From positions 1-43,392 of the forward strand of contig CAKUKP010000011.1 in NCBI GenBank assembly GCA_934663625.1: DNA of 43,392 nt, given 5' to 3'. Under the pieces are notes generated by a model. It saw nothing but the letters and a program-made list of their open reading frames with translations, made no database searches and was not told the origin of the DNA. Origin of the DNA: an uncultured Clostridia bacterium. GTDB lineage: Bacteria > Bacillota > Clostridia > Christensenellales > Aristaeellaceae. Below are positions 33,647-42,819 of this stretch, one piece after another. The translations under genes were made by a program, and so were the position numbers. Numbering within the stretch: the first letter of the stretch is position 1; the number at the start of each line of letters is the position of its first letter.

Positions 33647-35380
33647 ATGATTACGTATTACTGCCCTAAATGCGGAATATCCTCGGAGCGCTCCGTTTGT
33701 GGCAAGTGCGGCGGTCGGACAGATGCAGAATCTCACCTGTATTGGTGCCCCACATGCAAGGTTCCTCTTTACGGGAAAAGCTGCGAAAACTGTGGGCAGG
33801 AAGGCGTTGAATTTGCAGCGGATGTGCGGCCGGTTTTCCCGGAAGAGCGACTGTTGATTGAAGTATTGCTTGGGAAACCCCTCGCTTTCATTGATAGCTC
33901 CGTATGGGCTTCAGCAGGCGATCGCTATTATGTGGACGGAAAGAAAATAGTTTTTTCTACCATTAAACATAGTGAGGCGGACGCAGATGAAGTTCGACGC
34001 CAGTGGAATGAGTGGTCTCCACGTAATAGCTATGAAGCTTTTGATCGATATGCTGAGCGCTTCATAAGGGCGAATCGGATGCGCCTGGATTATATTGAAA
34101 TGGAGGCTATGCAGTATATCCAGGAGGCTGCAAAGGGCTTCAACGCTGGAACGATGTTTGTATCGTTCTCCGGCGGTAAGGATTCAACGGTGGTGAGCGA
34201 CCTGGTCATGCGTGCGCTGGGGCGCTCTGACGTGCTGCATATCTTTGGAAACACTACATTGGAGTTTCCACAGACCATCGAGTATGTTTCCGCATTCCGA
34301 AAGGATCATCCGACGACCCCTATGTTGAGGGCTGAAAACCGGCAGCAGGATTTCTATACCCTTTGCGAATTGTTTGGCCCTCCGAGCAGAATGTTGCGCT
34401 GGTGCTGCACGATATTCAAGACTGGGTATATTGGCGATAAGATTAAACGCACCTTCGCCGACGCGAAGCAGGTCTTGGTTTTCAATGGAATCCGGCGGAA
34501 TGAATCGACAAGTCGCAACAAGTATGACCGGGACAACACGAGCCCAAAGATCAGCAAGCAGAAAACAGCCTCGCCGATCATTGACTGGTTTGACTTCGAT
34601 ATATGGCTGTACCTGCTGTCCAGGAAGATTCGCTTCAACGAAGCCTATCGCCTGGGCTATAGCCGTGTGGGATGTTGGATGTGCCCAAACAACAATCGAT
34701 GGGCGCAATTCCTGTCGCGCGTTTATCTCCCGGAGCAGAGCGCGCATTTCAATAAAATGCTCTACGATTTTGCGGTGAAACTGGGGAAGACCGATCCTGA
34801 GGAATATGTGCGGAACAATGGTTGGAAGGCACGCTCAGGCGGCGCAGGAGTGGAGCTCAGCAAGAAGGTGGCTATTGACTTCAAGCCCTGCGCCACGGAC
34901 AGCAAAAGCTTCCTTTACGAGCTGAACCGGCCAATAACGCAGGAATTATATGAGTTCTTCAAGCCGTTTGGCATACTGAATTTCGACATGGGCAATGCGC
35001 GCCTGGGCGAGGTTTATGTCCTTGACGCACATAAAAAGGTGCCGTTGCTGAAGCTTCAGGGTAGGCAAGGAACGAACACCCTGCGCATTACGGTGATGTC
35101 GACGCCTGTCGCTGGCAGGACAAAAATGGTCGAGATCGACCAAAAGCTGAAATGCCAGATTACCAAGTATCAGATGTGTGTCGGTTGCCACGCGTGTGAG
35201 AATGCCTGCCGGTTTAATGCGATTACGCTGATCAAGCGAGGACAAGACGACAGCGACTACCAGTATCGCGTCGATGAAAAAAAGTGCGTACACTGCTTTG
35301 AGTGTATCAGCCATTACAACGGCGGGTGCTATATGCGCCGAGTGCTTCTTCCGCGCGGAAAGGATTATGTTGAGAAATGA
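33647..35380 (+). CDS. PAPS-reductase-like ATP pyrophosphatase fused to zinc ribbons and ferredoxin (SspD/DndC-like role)
   Basis: 577 residues from ATG 33647 behind AAGGAGG. Three parts are visible. (1) Residues 1-50: two zinc ribbons, CPKC...CGKC and CPTC...CENC. (2) The PAPS reductase/ATP-pyrophosphatase core with the PP-loop SGGKDST at 175-181, plus WCC (253-254) and GCWMCP (343, 346), four cysteines placed to bind an iron-sulfur cluster as in DndC. (3) A C-terminal ferredoxin-like domain with CVGCHACENAC (511-521) and CVHCFEC...C (547-561). DndC and SspD activate the DNA backbone with ATP so sulfur can replace a non-bridging oxygen; the neighbours (DUF4007, cysteine desulfurase) support that role. 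The sulfate-assimilation alternative is weakened by the absence of assimilation genes. The ferredoxin domain may deliver electrons. Confidence 0.82.
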   Translation: MITYYCPKCGISSERSVCGKCGGRTDAESHLYWCPTCKVPLYGKSCENCGQEGVEFAADVRPVFPEERLLIEVLLGKPLAFIDSSVWASAGDRYYVDGKKIVFSTIKHSEADADEVRRQWNEWSPRNSYEAFDRYAERFIRANRMRLDYIEMEAMQYIQEAAKGFNAGTMFVSFSGGKDSTVVSDLVMRALGRSDVLHIFGNTTLEFPQTIEYVSAFRKDHPTTPMLRAENRQQDFYTLCELFGPPSRMLRWCCTIFKTGYIGDKIKRTFADAKQVLVFNGIRRNESTSRNKYDRDNTSPKISKQKTASPIIDWFDFDIWLYLLSRKIRFNEAYRLGYSRVGCWMCPNNNRWAQFLSRVYLPEQSAHFNKMLYDFAVKLGKTDPEEYVRNNGWKARSGGAGVELSKKVAIDFKPCATDSKSFLYELNRPITQELYEFFKPFGILNFDMGNARLGEVYVLDAHKKVPLLKLQGRQGTNTLRITVMSTPVAGRTKMVEIDQKLKCQITKYQMCVGCHACENACRFNAITLIKRGQDDSDYQYRVDEKKCVHCFECISHYNGGCYMRRVLLPRGKDYVEK

Positions 35381-36267
35381 GCGAAGTGTCGTTTAAGCTG
35401 AAAGGCAACGAGTCTTTCAATATACGAGAAGGCTGGCTAAACAAGGGCATCGAAGCGATCCGGGAGGATCCGACTGTTTTCACACAGCCTACTGCCATGG
35501 ATATCCTCGGTGTCGGCAGCAAAATGGTCAAGTCTATTCGCTTTTGGATGCAGGCAACAGGTCTTGCGGAAGAAACGCGAGGAGCCGGGAAAAGACGGCA
35601 GAACCTAACCGAAGACTTCGGAGAGATCATTGCCGAAAAAGACCCGTATTTTGAAGACGTTGCAACGCTATGGCTCATTCATTCGAAGATCATTGCAAGG
35701 AAAGATCTCTGTACGGCCTGGTACTTATTCTTTAATATAATTGAAGCGACTGAGTTTGACCGAGATGATCTGCCTATGCTGCTGGGTCACGAAATGAACA
35801 AGCTTGCAGGGCCAGAAAACTACTCCGAAAAATCTCTCGAAGACGACTGTACAAATATTATCCGAATGTATGTCAAAGAGGATTTGAAGGCGAAGGGTAT
35901 AAGAGACCCTGAAGAGAATTTAGGCAGCACTTTTTCTGAGCTTGGGCTGGTGCAGAAAAGCGAAACTTCAAAAAAGAAGTTCAGGAAGACTCAGCCGATT
36001 CCGGATACGCTGGATAAGCTGGTGGTCATGTATTTTTTGCTCGGCAGCCTTATGGAAGGGCAACATGCGGTCAGCGTGGATGATTTGTTGTATAAGCCGT
36101 GTTCCATCGGTAAAACGCTGAACATGGGACGACCGATGTTGTATGAATACTTGGACAAATTGAGGAATGTAAAGATGATAACGCTCAACCGGACAGCTGG
36201 ACTGGACATGGTATATGTGCCAGAGGATCTGCGTCAGGTTGATATTCTCAGAGAATACTATCGATAA
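35377..36267 (+). CDS. DUF4007-family protein (SspB-like candidate)
   Basis: 296 residues. The N-terminus FKLKGNESFNIREGWLNKGIEAI and FTQPTAMDILGVGSKMVKSIRFWMQATGL match DUF4007, a domain that to my knowledge accompanies PAPS-reductase-like genes in phosphorothioation loci, where the SspB component nicks DNA. The C-terminal half carries a winged-helix-like stretch (SVDDLLYKPCSIGKTLNMGRPMLYEYLDKLRNVKMITL). The start overlaps the upstream stop codon by four bases. No nuclease motif is obvious, so activity is inferred from family and position. Confidence 0.75.
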   Translation: MSEVSFKLKGNESFNIREGWLNKGIEAIREDPTVFTQPTAMDILGVGSKMVKSIRFWMQATGLAEETRGAGKRRQNLTEDFGEIIAEKDPYFEDVATLWLIHSKIIARKDLCTAWYLFFNIIEATEFDRDDLPMLLGHEMNKLAGPENYSEKSLEDDCTNIIRMYVKEDLKAKGIRDPEENLGSTFSELGLVQKSETSKKKFRKTQPIPDTLDKLVVMYFLLGSLMEGQHAVSVDDLLYKPCSIGKTLNMGRPMLYEYLDKLRNVKMITLNRTAGLDMVYVPEDLRQVDILREYYR

Positions 36268-36280
36268 GTGAGTGAGTGAC

Positions 36281-39200
36281 ATGCCATACACCGATATACT
36301 GCGAGTTGACGGACGCTTCCAAAGCTCCATCAATATACAATACGATATCGGAGATCTGCATAAGATTGACTGCTACATTCCCACAGATCAATCCGTTCAG
36401 GTGTTGAAGGAATACTTGAATGCGATATACTACGGGAACAAAAATGAATACGCGACGGTTCTGGTGGGCCCTTATGGCAAGGGAAAATCTCACCTGATGT
36501 TGGTACTTCTTTCTCTGCTGGCGGCAGGCACTTTGTATAAGGATGAGAAAAAGAAGCAGGAGTGTGTTTCTTCTTTAGAGAGGCTCATTACCCGTATAGA
36601 AAGAATCGACCCTGACACAGCAGCGCTTGCCCGTGAAACGCTAAAGCAGAAAAAACCCTTATTGCCGGTTATTGTGGACAGCAATGCCACAGAAATCAAC
36701 CAGGTGCTTATTCTTGCACTCCGAAATGCCCTCGAACGCTGCGGTTGTGAAGACCTTCTTCCTGAAATGAATTTCGATGTGGCGATCAAGATGATTGATC
36801 GCTGGGAAAAGGAATATCCTGATGCGTTTGAAAGGCTGAAAAAAGAATTGCTGCCGCACAAGTATTCTGTCGCGGATATGAAGGATGCACTTGGTACGTA
36901 TTCCAAGTCCGCCTATGATGTCTTTGTTGAAATCTATCCAGCGGTGACGTCTGGCAGCATCTTCGCACCTATCTTTGCAGAAGGGGCGTTGCAGCTCTAT
37001 AAATCTGTCAACAACGCGTTGGTCAAACAAACCGAATTTGGCGGTATGTTCGTCGTGTATGACGAGTTTAGCAAGTTCTTGGAGGCCAACCTAGACAAGT
37101 CGAAAATGATGAACTTCAAGGTGGTGCAGGAGCTGGCGGAACTGGCTGCGCGCAGTTCAGACGCGGAACTACATTTTGCCTGCATTACGCACAAAGACCT
37201 GCTAAACTACAATGACAGCGACAGCTTTAGAACGGTTGTTGGCAGGTTTAAACAGATTGAGTATGTCCATTCCTCGGAACAGGCGTATGAGCTGATTGCC
37301 AATGCCATCGAAAAAACGCCAGAGTATCCTTCATTCCTTGTGCGTTACGCTGAGACGCTTGAGGCAGCAAGAGCGCAGGTGTTTTCCAGTGGGCTCTTCC
37401 GTTCGATGGATAATACGGTCGTTGACGATACTATCCTAAGAGGCTGTTTCCCGCTCGCGCCTATGACAGCGTTTGGTTTGCTGCGGATCAGCGAAAAAGT
37501 GGCGCAAAATGAAAGAACGCTTTTCACATTCTTGGCAAGCCACGAAAAGCATACCGTCATGAGCTTCATCCAGGAAGAACATGTGGGTATGGAATTCATG
37601 ACCCTGGATGTTGTATTTGATTATTTCGCTTCTTCCTTTGCAACAGAGGTATTCAATAGTAATATCCACAGCATCTGGGCAAAAGCGAAAGCAGCATTGA
37701 CAGTAGCAGAGACAAACATTCAGCAGAAAATAATCAAGGCGCTTGCTTCTATTATGATTATAGGAGATGATCAGATACGGCCTAATGCTGTATATTTAAA
37801 AACTGCGTTACTCATTACAAATGGTCTCTTTATGAAGGAAGTGGATAGATTATGCGAGCTCCAGATATTAACGAAGCGGGATGTTTCAGGTGAATACTTC
37901 TTCCTAACACCAAATGGCATCGACATCAAAAAAAACCTACGCAATTACACAGCTAGCAAGCTGGTATCAATAAATGTGTGTCAGACGCTGGACGAATTGA
38001 TGGGTGTTGAATATATTCTTCCGCGTCAGCACAATAATAAACGAAAACTTTTAAGGTTCTTTCGTAGAACATATATGGATGCAGCCTTGTTCTGTGCATA
38101 TGATAATGCCCAGGAAATACTGCATAGCCAAGAAGCTGATGGTGTGATTGTTCAAGTTATTGCTTTCTCCCAAGAAGAGAGAGAAAGAATTATCGAACAC
38201 TATCAGCATATGGGGAATACTGATTGTGTATTACTTGCTATAAACAATGAGGATTTCTCTTTAGAGCCTAAGCTAAAAGAGTATATAGCAATTCAGACAA
38301 TGAAGCAAGGTGAAGCAGCGAGAGCAGATGCCCATTATGCGGAGGAACTTGATATTTATGAAGAAGACACGCTGAGATTTGTACGAAACAAGATAGCTTG
38401 GGATTACTCTACCACAAATGAAGCGTGTAAGTACTATTATCATGGAAAATGGATTGTAAATCTAACAAAAGGAATTCAGCTTTCTCGTTTTGTTTCGGAG
38501 ATTTGTGAAAAAGTGTATGACCACACACCTCTGATCAACAACGAAATGATTAACAAAACAATCCTAACACCTCCCATTCGAAAAGCGAGGATGGCAATTG
38601 TTGATAGATTATTACAAACCAGCGAAGGAGAAAAGCTAGAATGGGAGGGATATGGGCCTGAAGTAAGTATATATAGGGCTATGATTTCCAACAAGGGTAT
38701 TGATGGCTTACATTGCGAAGCTGATGCTGGTCTTGAAGCAGCTTTGCAAGAGATAGATACCTTTGTTCGAAGTGCTGTCGGCGTAAAGCAGAGGATGTCT
38801 AGTCTCTATAATCGCTTGCTTACCGCACCGTTCGGAATAAGAAAGGGCATTATTCCTGTTTATCTTGCTTATGTGCTGCAGCGGATAGAGGGAACCATCA
38901 CTTTCTATTGGGAAAACCGGGAATTCCTGGCTACTGCGGAGACGTTGGAGAACGTTGATGCAGAACCGGAGAAGTATGAGCTTTTCATTGATGAAGCGAC
39001 AGAAGATAAGGAACGCTACATCGACGCGCTGTGTGATTACTTTGAGGTTGATCCTACGGCCTCGAATCGGAATAGCTCTGTTGTCGCTGCTATGCAAAGG
39101 TGGATGCGTGGCCTGCCCAAAATCGCACGGGATGCGAAAAGGGAGTATATCCTGGAAAATGGAGAACTGAAGTACGACGATGTTCCCTCTGATGTTGTGC

Positions 39201-39880
39201 GGCTGAGGAAGAGCCTTTTGGCCTATGACGTAAACATCCGAGAGTTGCTCATGGAGGAGATTCCTCAGCGGGTATTTGAGGGGATGGATTACATTGCGTC
39301 AATGGATAGAATCAGAGAAATCCGAACTTATCTGGACGACTATACTGTGCGCTTAAAGAGAAATCTGGTAGAATATGCAAAGACGCTCTTTGCGCCGGGG
39401 TATAAGGGAAGCCTGGCACAGGCTATCGGCCTTTGGAGGGGAAAGCAGAGCGAAAGAGCGCTGATGCGTTTGTATGATACGCATACCAACCAGATGCTAA
39501 AATATACCGGCAATATGGATACCAGCGACGAAACGGACATTATTTCCCGCATCACGCTGCTGATGGAAGGAATATCCATTGAGGATTGGAATGATCAAGG
39601 TGCGGAAGTCTTCTGCGAAAGACTGAAAAAGGCGCTCGAAGGTGTCGCAGAAGCGAATGCTGAAGACAACAGGAACTCGGAGACAGTTTTTTCCATTACC
39701 ATCTCTCGTCAGAACGAATCGATAGAGCGGACGGTGGAGGAAAAGGGGATCTCTGCGATCGGCAAAACCCTGATGAACAATTTGCGATATTCTATCGATG
39801 AGTATGGCGAAGCTATTACGTCAGATGAAAAGGTCGCGATTCTGATCGAGATGATTAAGGAAGTTATGGGAGAAGCATGA
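36281..39880 (+). CDS. Large P-loop ATPase of the phosphorothioation locus (SspC-like candidate)
   Basis: 1199 residues (or 1202 from a GTG at 36272). Walker A is GPYGKGKSH (residues 63-71) and Walker B FVVYDEFSKF with Asp261-Glu262. The remainder is mostly helical and matches nothing I can name; the ATPase core resembles those of SspC, BrxC and PglY-type defence ATPases. It should power assembly or movement of the modification complex on DNA. The stretch at about 37650-38870 is clearly richer in A/T than both ends of the same gene, suggesting a mosaic origin of the middle part. The start lies 14 bases after the DUF4007 gene and the end overlaps the desulfurase start. Confidence 0.78.
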   Translation: MPYTDILRVDGRFQSSINIQYDIGDLHKIDCYIPTDQSVQVLKEYLNAIYYGNKNEYATVLVGPYGKGKSHLMLVLLSLLAAGTLYKDEKKKQECVSSLERLITRIERIDPDTAALARETLKQKKPLLPVIVDSNATEINQVLILALRNALERCGCEDLLPEMNFDVAIKMIDRWEKEYPDAFERLKKELLPHKYSVADMKDALGTYSKSAYDVFVEIYPAVTSGSIFAPIFAEGALQLYKSVNNALVKQTEFGGMFVVYDEFSKFLEANLDKSKMMNFKVVQELAELAARSSDAELHFACITHKDLLNYNDSDSFRTVVGRFKQIEYVHSSEQAYELIANAIEKTPEYPSFLVRYAETLEAARAQVFSSGLFRSMDNTVVDDTILRGCFPLAPMTAFGLLRISEKVAQNERTLFTFLASHEKHTVMSFIQEEHVGMEFMTLDVVFDYFASSFATEVFNSNIHSIWAKAKAALTVAETNIQQKIIKALASIMIIGDDQIRPNAVYLKTALLITNGLFMKEVDRLCELQILTKRDVSGEYFFLTPNGIDIKKNLRNYTASKLVSINVCQTLDELMGVEYILPRQHNNKRKLLRFFRRTYMDAALFCAYDNAQEILHSQEADGVIVQVIAFSQEERERIIEHYQHMGNTDCVLLAINNEDFSLEPKLKEYIAIQTMKQGEAARADAHYAEELDIYEEDTLRFVRNKIAWDYSTTNEACKYYYHGKWIVNLTKGIQLSRFVSEICEKVYDHTPLINNEMINKTILTPPIRKARMAIVDRLLQTSEGEKLEWEGYGPEVSIYRAMISNKGIDGLHCEADAGLEAALQEIDTFVRSAVGVKQRMSSLYNRLLTAPFGIRKGIIPVYLAYVLQRIEGTITFYWENREFLATAETLENVDAEPEKYELFIDEATEDKERYIDALCDYFEVDPTASNRNSSVVAAMQRWMRGLPKIARDAKREYILENGELKYDDVPSDVVRLRKSLLAYDVNIRELLMEEIPQRVFEGMDYIASMDRIREIRTYLDDYTVRLKRNLVEYAKTLFAPGYKGSLAQAIGLWRGKQSERALMRLYDTHTNQMLKYTGNMDTSDETDIISRITLLMEGISIEDWNDQGAEVFCERLKKALEGVAEANAEDNRNSETVFSITISRQNESIERTVEEKGISAIGKTLMNNLRYSIDEYGEAITSDEKVAILIEMIKEVMGEA

Positions 39881-41031
39881 TGGGCGATTTCATCTATTTG
39901 GACAACGCTGCGACAACCTTTCCCAAGCCGGAATCGGTATATACGGTGCAGGACGAGGTCAACAGAACTTTGGCGGTGAATGCCGGCAGAGGTTCTTACC
40001 GCGCCTCTCACAAGGCATCTGAAATCATCTCGGATTGCAGGCAGAGGATGTCCAGGCTTGCGGGATGTCGAGAAGACCATCTCATCTTCGCGCCATCTGC
40101 GACGATTGCGTTAAACCAAATAATCTTTGGATTGCCCTGGAATCGTTATAAGACGGTATACGTTTCTCCATATGAACACAACGCTGTAATCCGCCCTCTA
40201 CGCAGAATCTGCGACGCAAATGGGATTGATTTTATTGTCCTTCCTGTGGCGTCGGATGGATCGCTTGATCTTTCAAAGATAGCGATTCAATTCGCAAAAC
40301 AGAAGCCGGACTATGTGTTCATGACCCACATCAGCAATGTGACGGGTTATGTGCTTCCGGTCAAAGCTGTGTCGGAACTGGCACACAAGTACGAAGCGAC
40401 GGTTGTCGTGGATTGCTCTCAGTCCATGGGTTTGTTGGATGCAAGCCTGGATTCTATAGGGGCTGATTTCTCGGTTTTCGCAGGCCATAAGACGCTGTAT
40501 GGGAGCTTTGGCATCGGTGGTTGGGCAGCAAGAAACACAGGCATGTTGGAAACCGTGATTTGCGGCGGAACCGGCAGTGATTCTTTGAATCAGCACATGC
40601 CCTCTGATGCGCCAGGGAGATTTGAAGCGGCGAGTCCGAATATCATTGCGATTGCCGCTCTAGATGAGGCCCTCAAATGGCGAGAAACGCTTGGCGCAGG
40701 TGAAGCGGAAACGAGAGAACGTATGCTGACGACGAGGTTGCTGGACGGTCTCTCAAAAAACAACAATACCCAGATTTACAGGACGGAAGACGCTAATGCG
40801 CATATTGGGGTGATATCCTTTAACCACAAAGCGTACATGGCCGATGAATTGGGCATGATCCTGGACCAGGATTTCGGGATCGCAGTGCGTGCGGGATATC
40901 ATTGTGCGCCGCTGGTGCACGAAATGATAGGGTCAATCCCCAAGAGAGGAACGGTTAGAGCAAGCGTCAGTTACTTTTCTACGGAAGAAGATGTCGGTAA
41001 ACTACTGGATGCACTGAAGGAATTGGATTAA
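39877..41031 (+). CDS. Cysteine desulfurase (SspA/DndA-like role)
   Basis: 384 residues, class V aminotransferase fold. It begins YLDNAATTFPKPESV, the standard start of NifS/SufS enzymes. The PLP-binding lysine is K205 in FAGHKTLYG, and the catalytic cysteine is C343 in RAGYHCAPLVHE, a SufS-like (group II) active site; FTHISNVTG-like VFMTHISNVTGYVLP is also present. The enzyme releases sulfur from cysteine as a persulfide; in Dnd and Ssp systems this feeds DNA sulfur modification. The start ATG overlaps the ATPase stop by four bases. General Fe-S supply cannot be excluded, but no scaffold genes are nearby. Confidence 0.9.
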   Translation: MMGDFIYLDNAATTFPKPESVYTVQDEVNRTLAVNAGRGSYRASHKASEIISDCRQRMSRLAGCREDHLIFAPSATIALNQIIFGLPWNRYKTVYVSPYEHNAVIRPLRRICDANGIDFIVLPVASDGSLDLSKIAIQFAKQKPDYVFMTHISNVTGYVLPVKAVSELAHKYEATVVVDCSQSMGLLDASLDSIGADFSVFAGHKTLYGSFGIGGWAARNTGMLETVICGGTGSDSLNQHMPSDAPGRFEAASPNIIAIAALDEALKWRETLGAGEAETRERMLTTRLLDGLSKNNNTQIYRTEDANAHIGVISFNHKAYMADELGMILDQDFGIAVRAGYHCAPLVHEMIGSIPKRGTVRASVSYFSTEEDVGKLLDALKELD

Positions 41032-41044
41032 GGAGGCTTTTGCG

Positions 41045-42805
41045 ATGAATGCCTTTGTTGATTACCTCAATTCAATGCACAACATCAAGGGCGATGGCCT
41101 GGGTGCCTTGGCTGAGCGCCAGATCCAAAGCCCTTATTCGAAGGACTGTCATGTGCCTCGGAGGCTGGGTCAGATTGTCGCGGATGGCATACGGTCTGGC
41201 AACAACAAAGCATATATCATTACTGGTCACGCAGGCGATGGCAAGACGAGCATTCTCGTCCAGGTTCTGCGTGAACTGGGCATGATTCAGCCCGGAGAGC
41301 TCCTTAGCGGAGAGAAAGAATGCATCAACGCTCAGGGCAAATTGTACTATGTAAAAGACATGAGCGAGGTGCGCCCCAGCCAACGCGCAGTGTATCTGAA
41401 TAAGGCGCTGAACGCACCTTCCAACGGCATGTCTTCTATTCTGATCAGCAACACCGGTCCCCTGCTCTCCAGCTTCGAGGATGTTGTACGCACCGACTGC
41501 GAGGCGGATGGACAGGATTATGATTCTATCCGGCTTGAAGTGCAGACGGAACTATTGAATCAGCTGGACAGCAACCAGGGTGGAGAGCGTACCATAGGCG
41601 GATATACGTTTTCGATGATCAACATTGCGAGAATAGACAACGTATCCTTTGCCGGTGAATTTCTCGATAGAATCCTCAGCGATAGCCACTGGCTGCCTTG
41701 CCAGGCGTGCGAGAAGCGAGGCAAGTGTCCAATCTGTCACAATCGCGAAATGTTGAAAAACAATACTAACAGGGTCAAGACATTCATCAATGCTTATCTG
41801 CGGTATGCGTATGAGTTTGACCAGCGCCTGACGATTCGTCAAATTCAGGCGCAAATATGCTATGCCCTGACAGGGGGTTTGAGTTGTAACGGCATTACGC
41901 CCTACAGGACGTATTCGTATTTTAAGTATGGATTTCCCAATCTGTTCTTTGGTTACCAGGGCGGAGAAGAATATGCGGATGCGCTTAAAGTCAAAGCCAT
42001 TCGCATGCTCCACGATATGAATTTGGATGCTATTGCGTTGCCTATCGACTATGATCTGTTCGTCAAGGGTCAGACAGAGCCTTTCCCGTTAGATGTGCAG
42101 GAGACCATTAAAACCGATATACTGACAAAACTGAAGATACTGAACCGCGGTTCGGATGCAGACATCAAGAACCGCAACAAGAAAATGATAGCACTGCGGA
42201 GAAGCCTGCGGAGATATTTCCTGTTGCTAGGCGACATTCAGCGCGTGAACGGTTTTGATTGTGTCTTTGGTGAAGGATTTTCTATTTATGAAGAAGCCTC
42301 TTCTACTTCGCATTTACCGAAGCCAAAGCTCAACAAAATACGAGATTACATTTTCAATGCGCTCTACCTGGACAACACGGGATTCCTACCGCAGAATGGC
42401 TCTGACAATCAGGTGCCCCTGACACTACATAGAAAGGACGGCATATTCCAGAGCGTCATGCTTGTGCTGGGACACGCCCCGAAGAGCGATCTCAAAATCG
42501 TTCAGCAGGAAAAGGACTGTGAATATGAAGACGATCAGGCGCGTCAAAGAGTGATGCTGGATGTGAAAGGCAAGAAGTTTTACATATCGCTGCCGCTGTT
42601 CCTGTATTTTGTCAATCAGAGCACTGGCGCGGTAACGCCGGCCTGCAATCCGGCACTGACGCACAACATCACCAGGCTGGAAACGATGCTTGTCGATGTA
42701 TTCAGGAAGGATGATGTCTCAGACATAGAATTGCTGACCAACACCACAAAGGGCCAGAAGTACCAATCCCTGTACATCAGCGAAGACAAAATCCATTTAG
42801 GGTAA
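41045..42805 (+). CDS. P-loop ATPase with zinc-knuckle, candidate restriction component (DptF/SspF-like)
   Basis: 586 residues behind AAGGAGG. Walker A is GHAGDGKTS (61-69), and a four-cysteine cluster CQAC...CPIC at 219-231 probably binds zinc or iron. The GDGKT form and the position after modification genes resemble the ATPases of phosphorothioation-dependent restriction modules (DptF of Dnd, SspF of SspFGH), but I cannot confirm homology by eye. The C-terminal half has no feature I recognise. It likely couples ATP hydrolysis to sensing or blocking of unmodified DNA. Confidence 0.6.
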   Translation: MNAFVDYLNSMHNIKGDGLGALAERQIQSPYSKDCHVPRRLGQIVADGIRSGNNKAYIITGHAGDGKTSILVQVLRELGMIQPGELLSGEKECINAQGKLYYVKDMSEVRPSQRAVYLNKALNAPSNGMSSILISNTGPLLSSFEDVVRTDCEADGQDYDSIRLEVQTELLNQLDSNQGGERTIGGYTFSMINIARIDNVSFAGEFLDRILSDSHWLPCQACEKRGKCPICHNREMLKNNTNRVKTFINAYLRYAYEFDQRLTIRQIQAQICYALTGGLSCNGITPYRTYSYFKYGFPNLFFGYQGGEEYADALKVKAIRMLHDMNLDAIALPIDYDLFVKGQTEPFPLDVQETIKTDILTKLKILNRGSDADIKNRNKKMIALRRSLRRYFLLLGDIQRVNGFDCVFGEGFSIYEEASSTSHLPKPKLNKIRDYIFNALYLDNTGFLPQNGSDNQVPLTLHRKDGIFQSVMLVLGHAPKSDLKIVQQEKDCEYEDDQARQRVMLDVKGKKFYISLPLFLYFVNQSTGAVTPACNPALTHNITRLETMLVDVFRKDDVSDIELLTNTTKGQKYQSLYISEDKIHLG

Positions 42806-42819
42806 AGGAGGATATTGCA

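Noticed and set aside
36281..39880. BREX system (BrxC-like ATPase)
   Set aside because: The P-loop neighbourhood is BrxC-like, but no BrxA, BrxB, PglX methylase, PglZ or BrxL gene is present; the neighbours are sulfur genes.
33647..41031. Sulfate assimilation or Fe-S assembly operon
   Set aside because: No ATP sulfurylase, sulfite reductase, scaffold (SufU/IscU) or SufBCD genes; DUF4007 and the giant ATPase are not part of those pathways.
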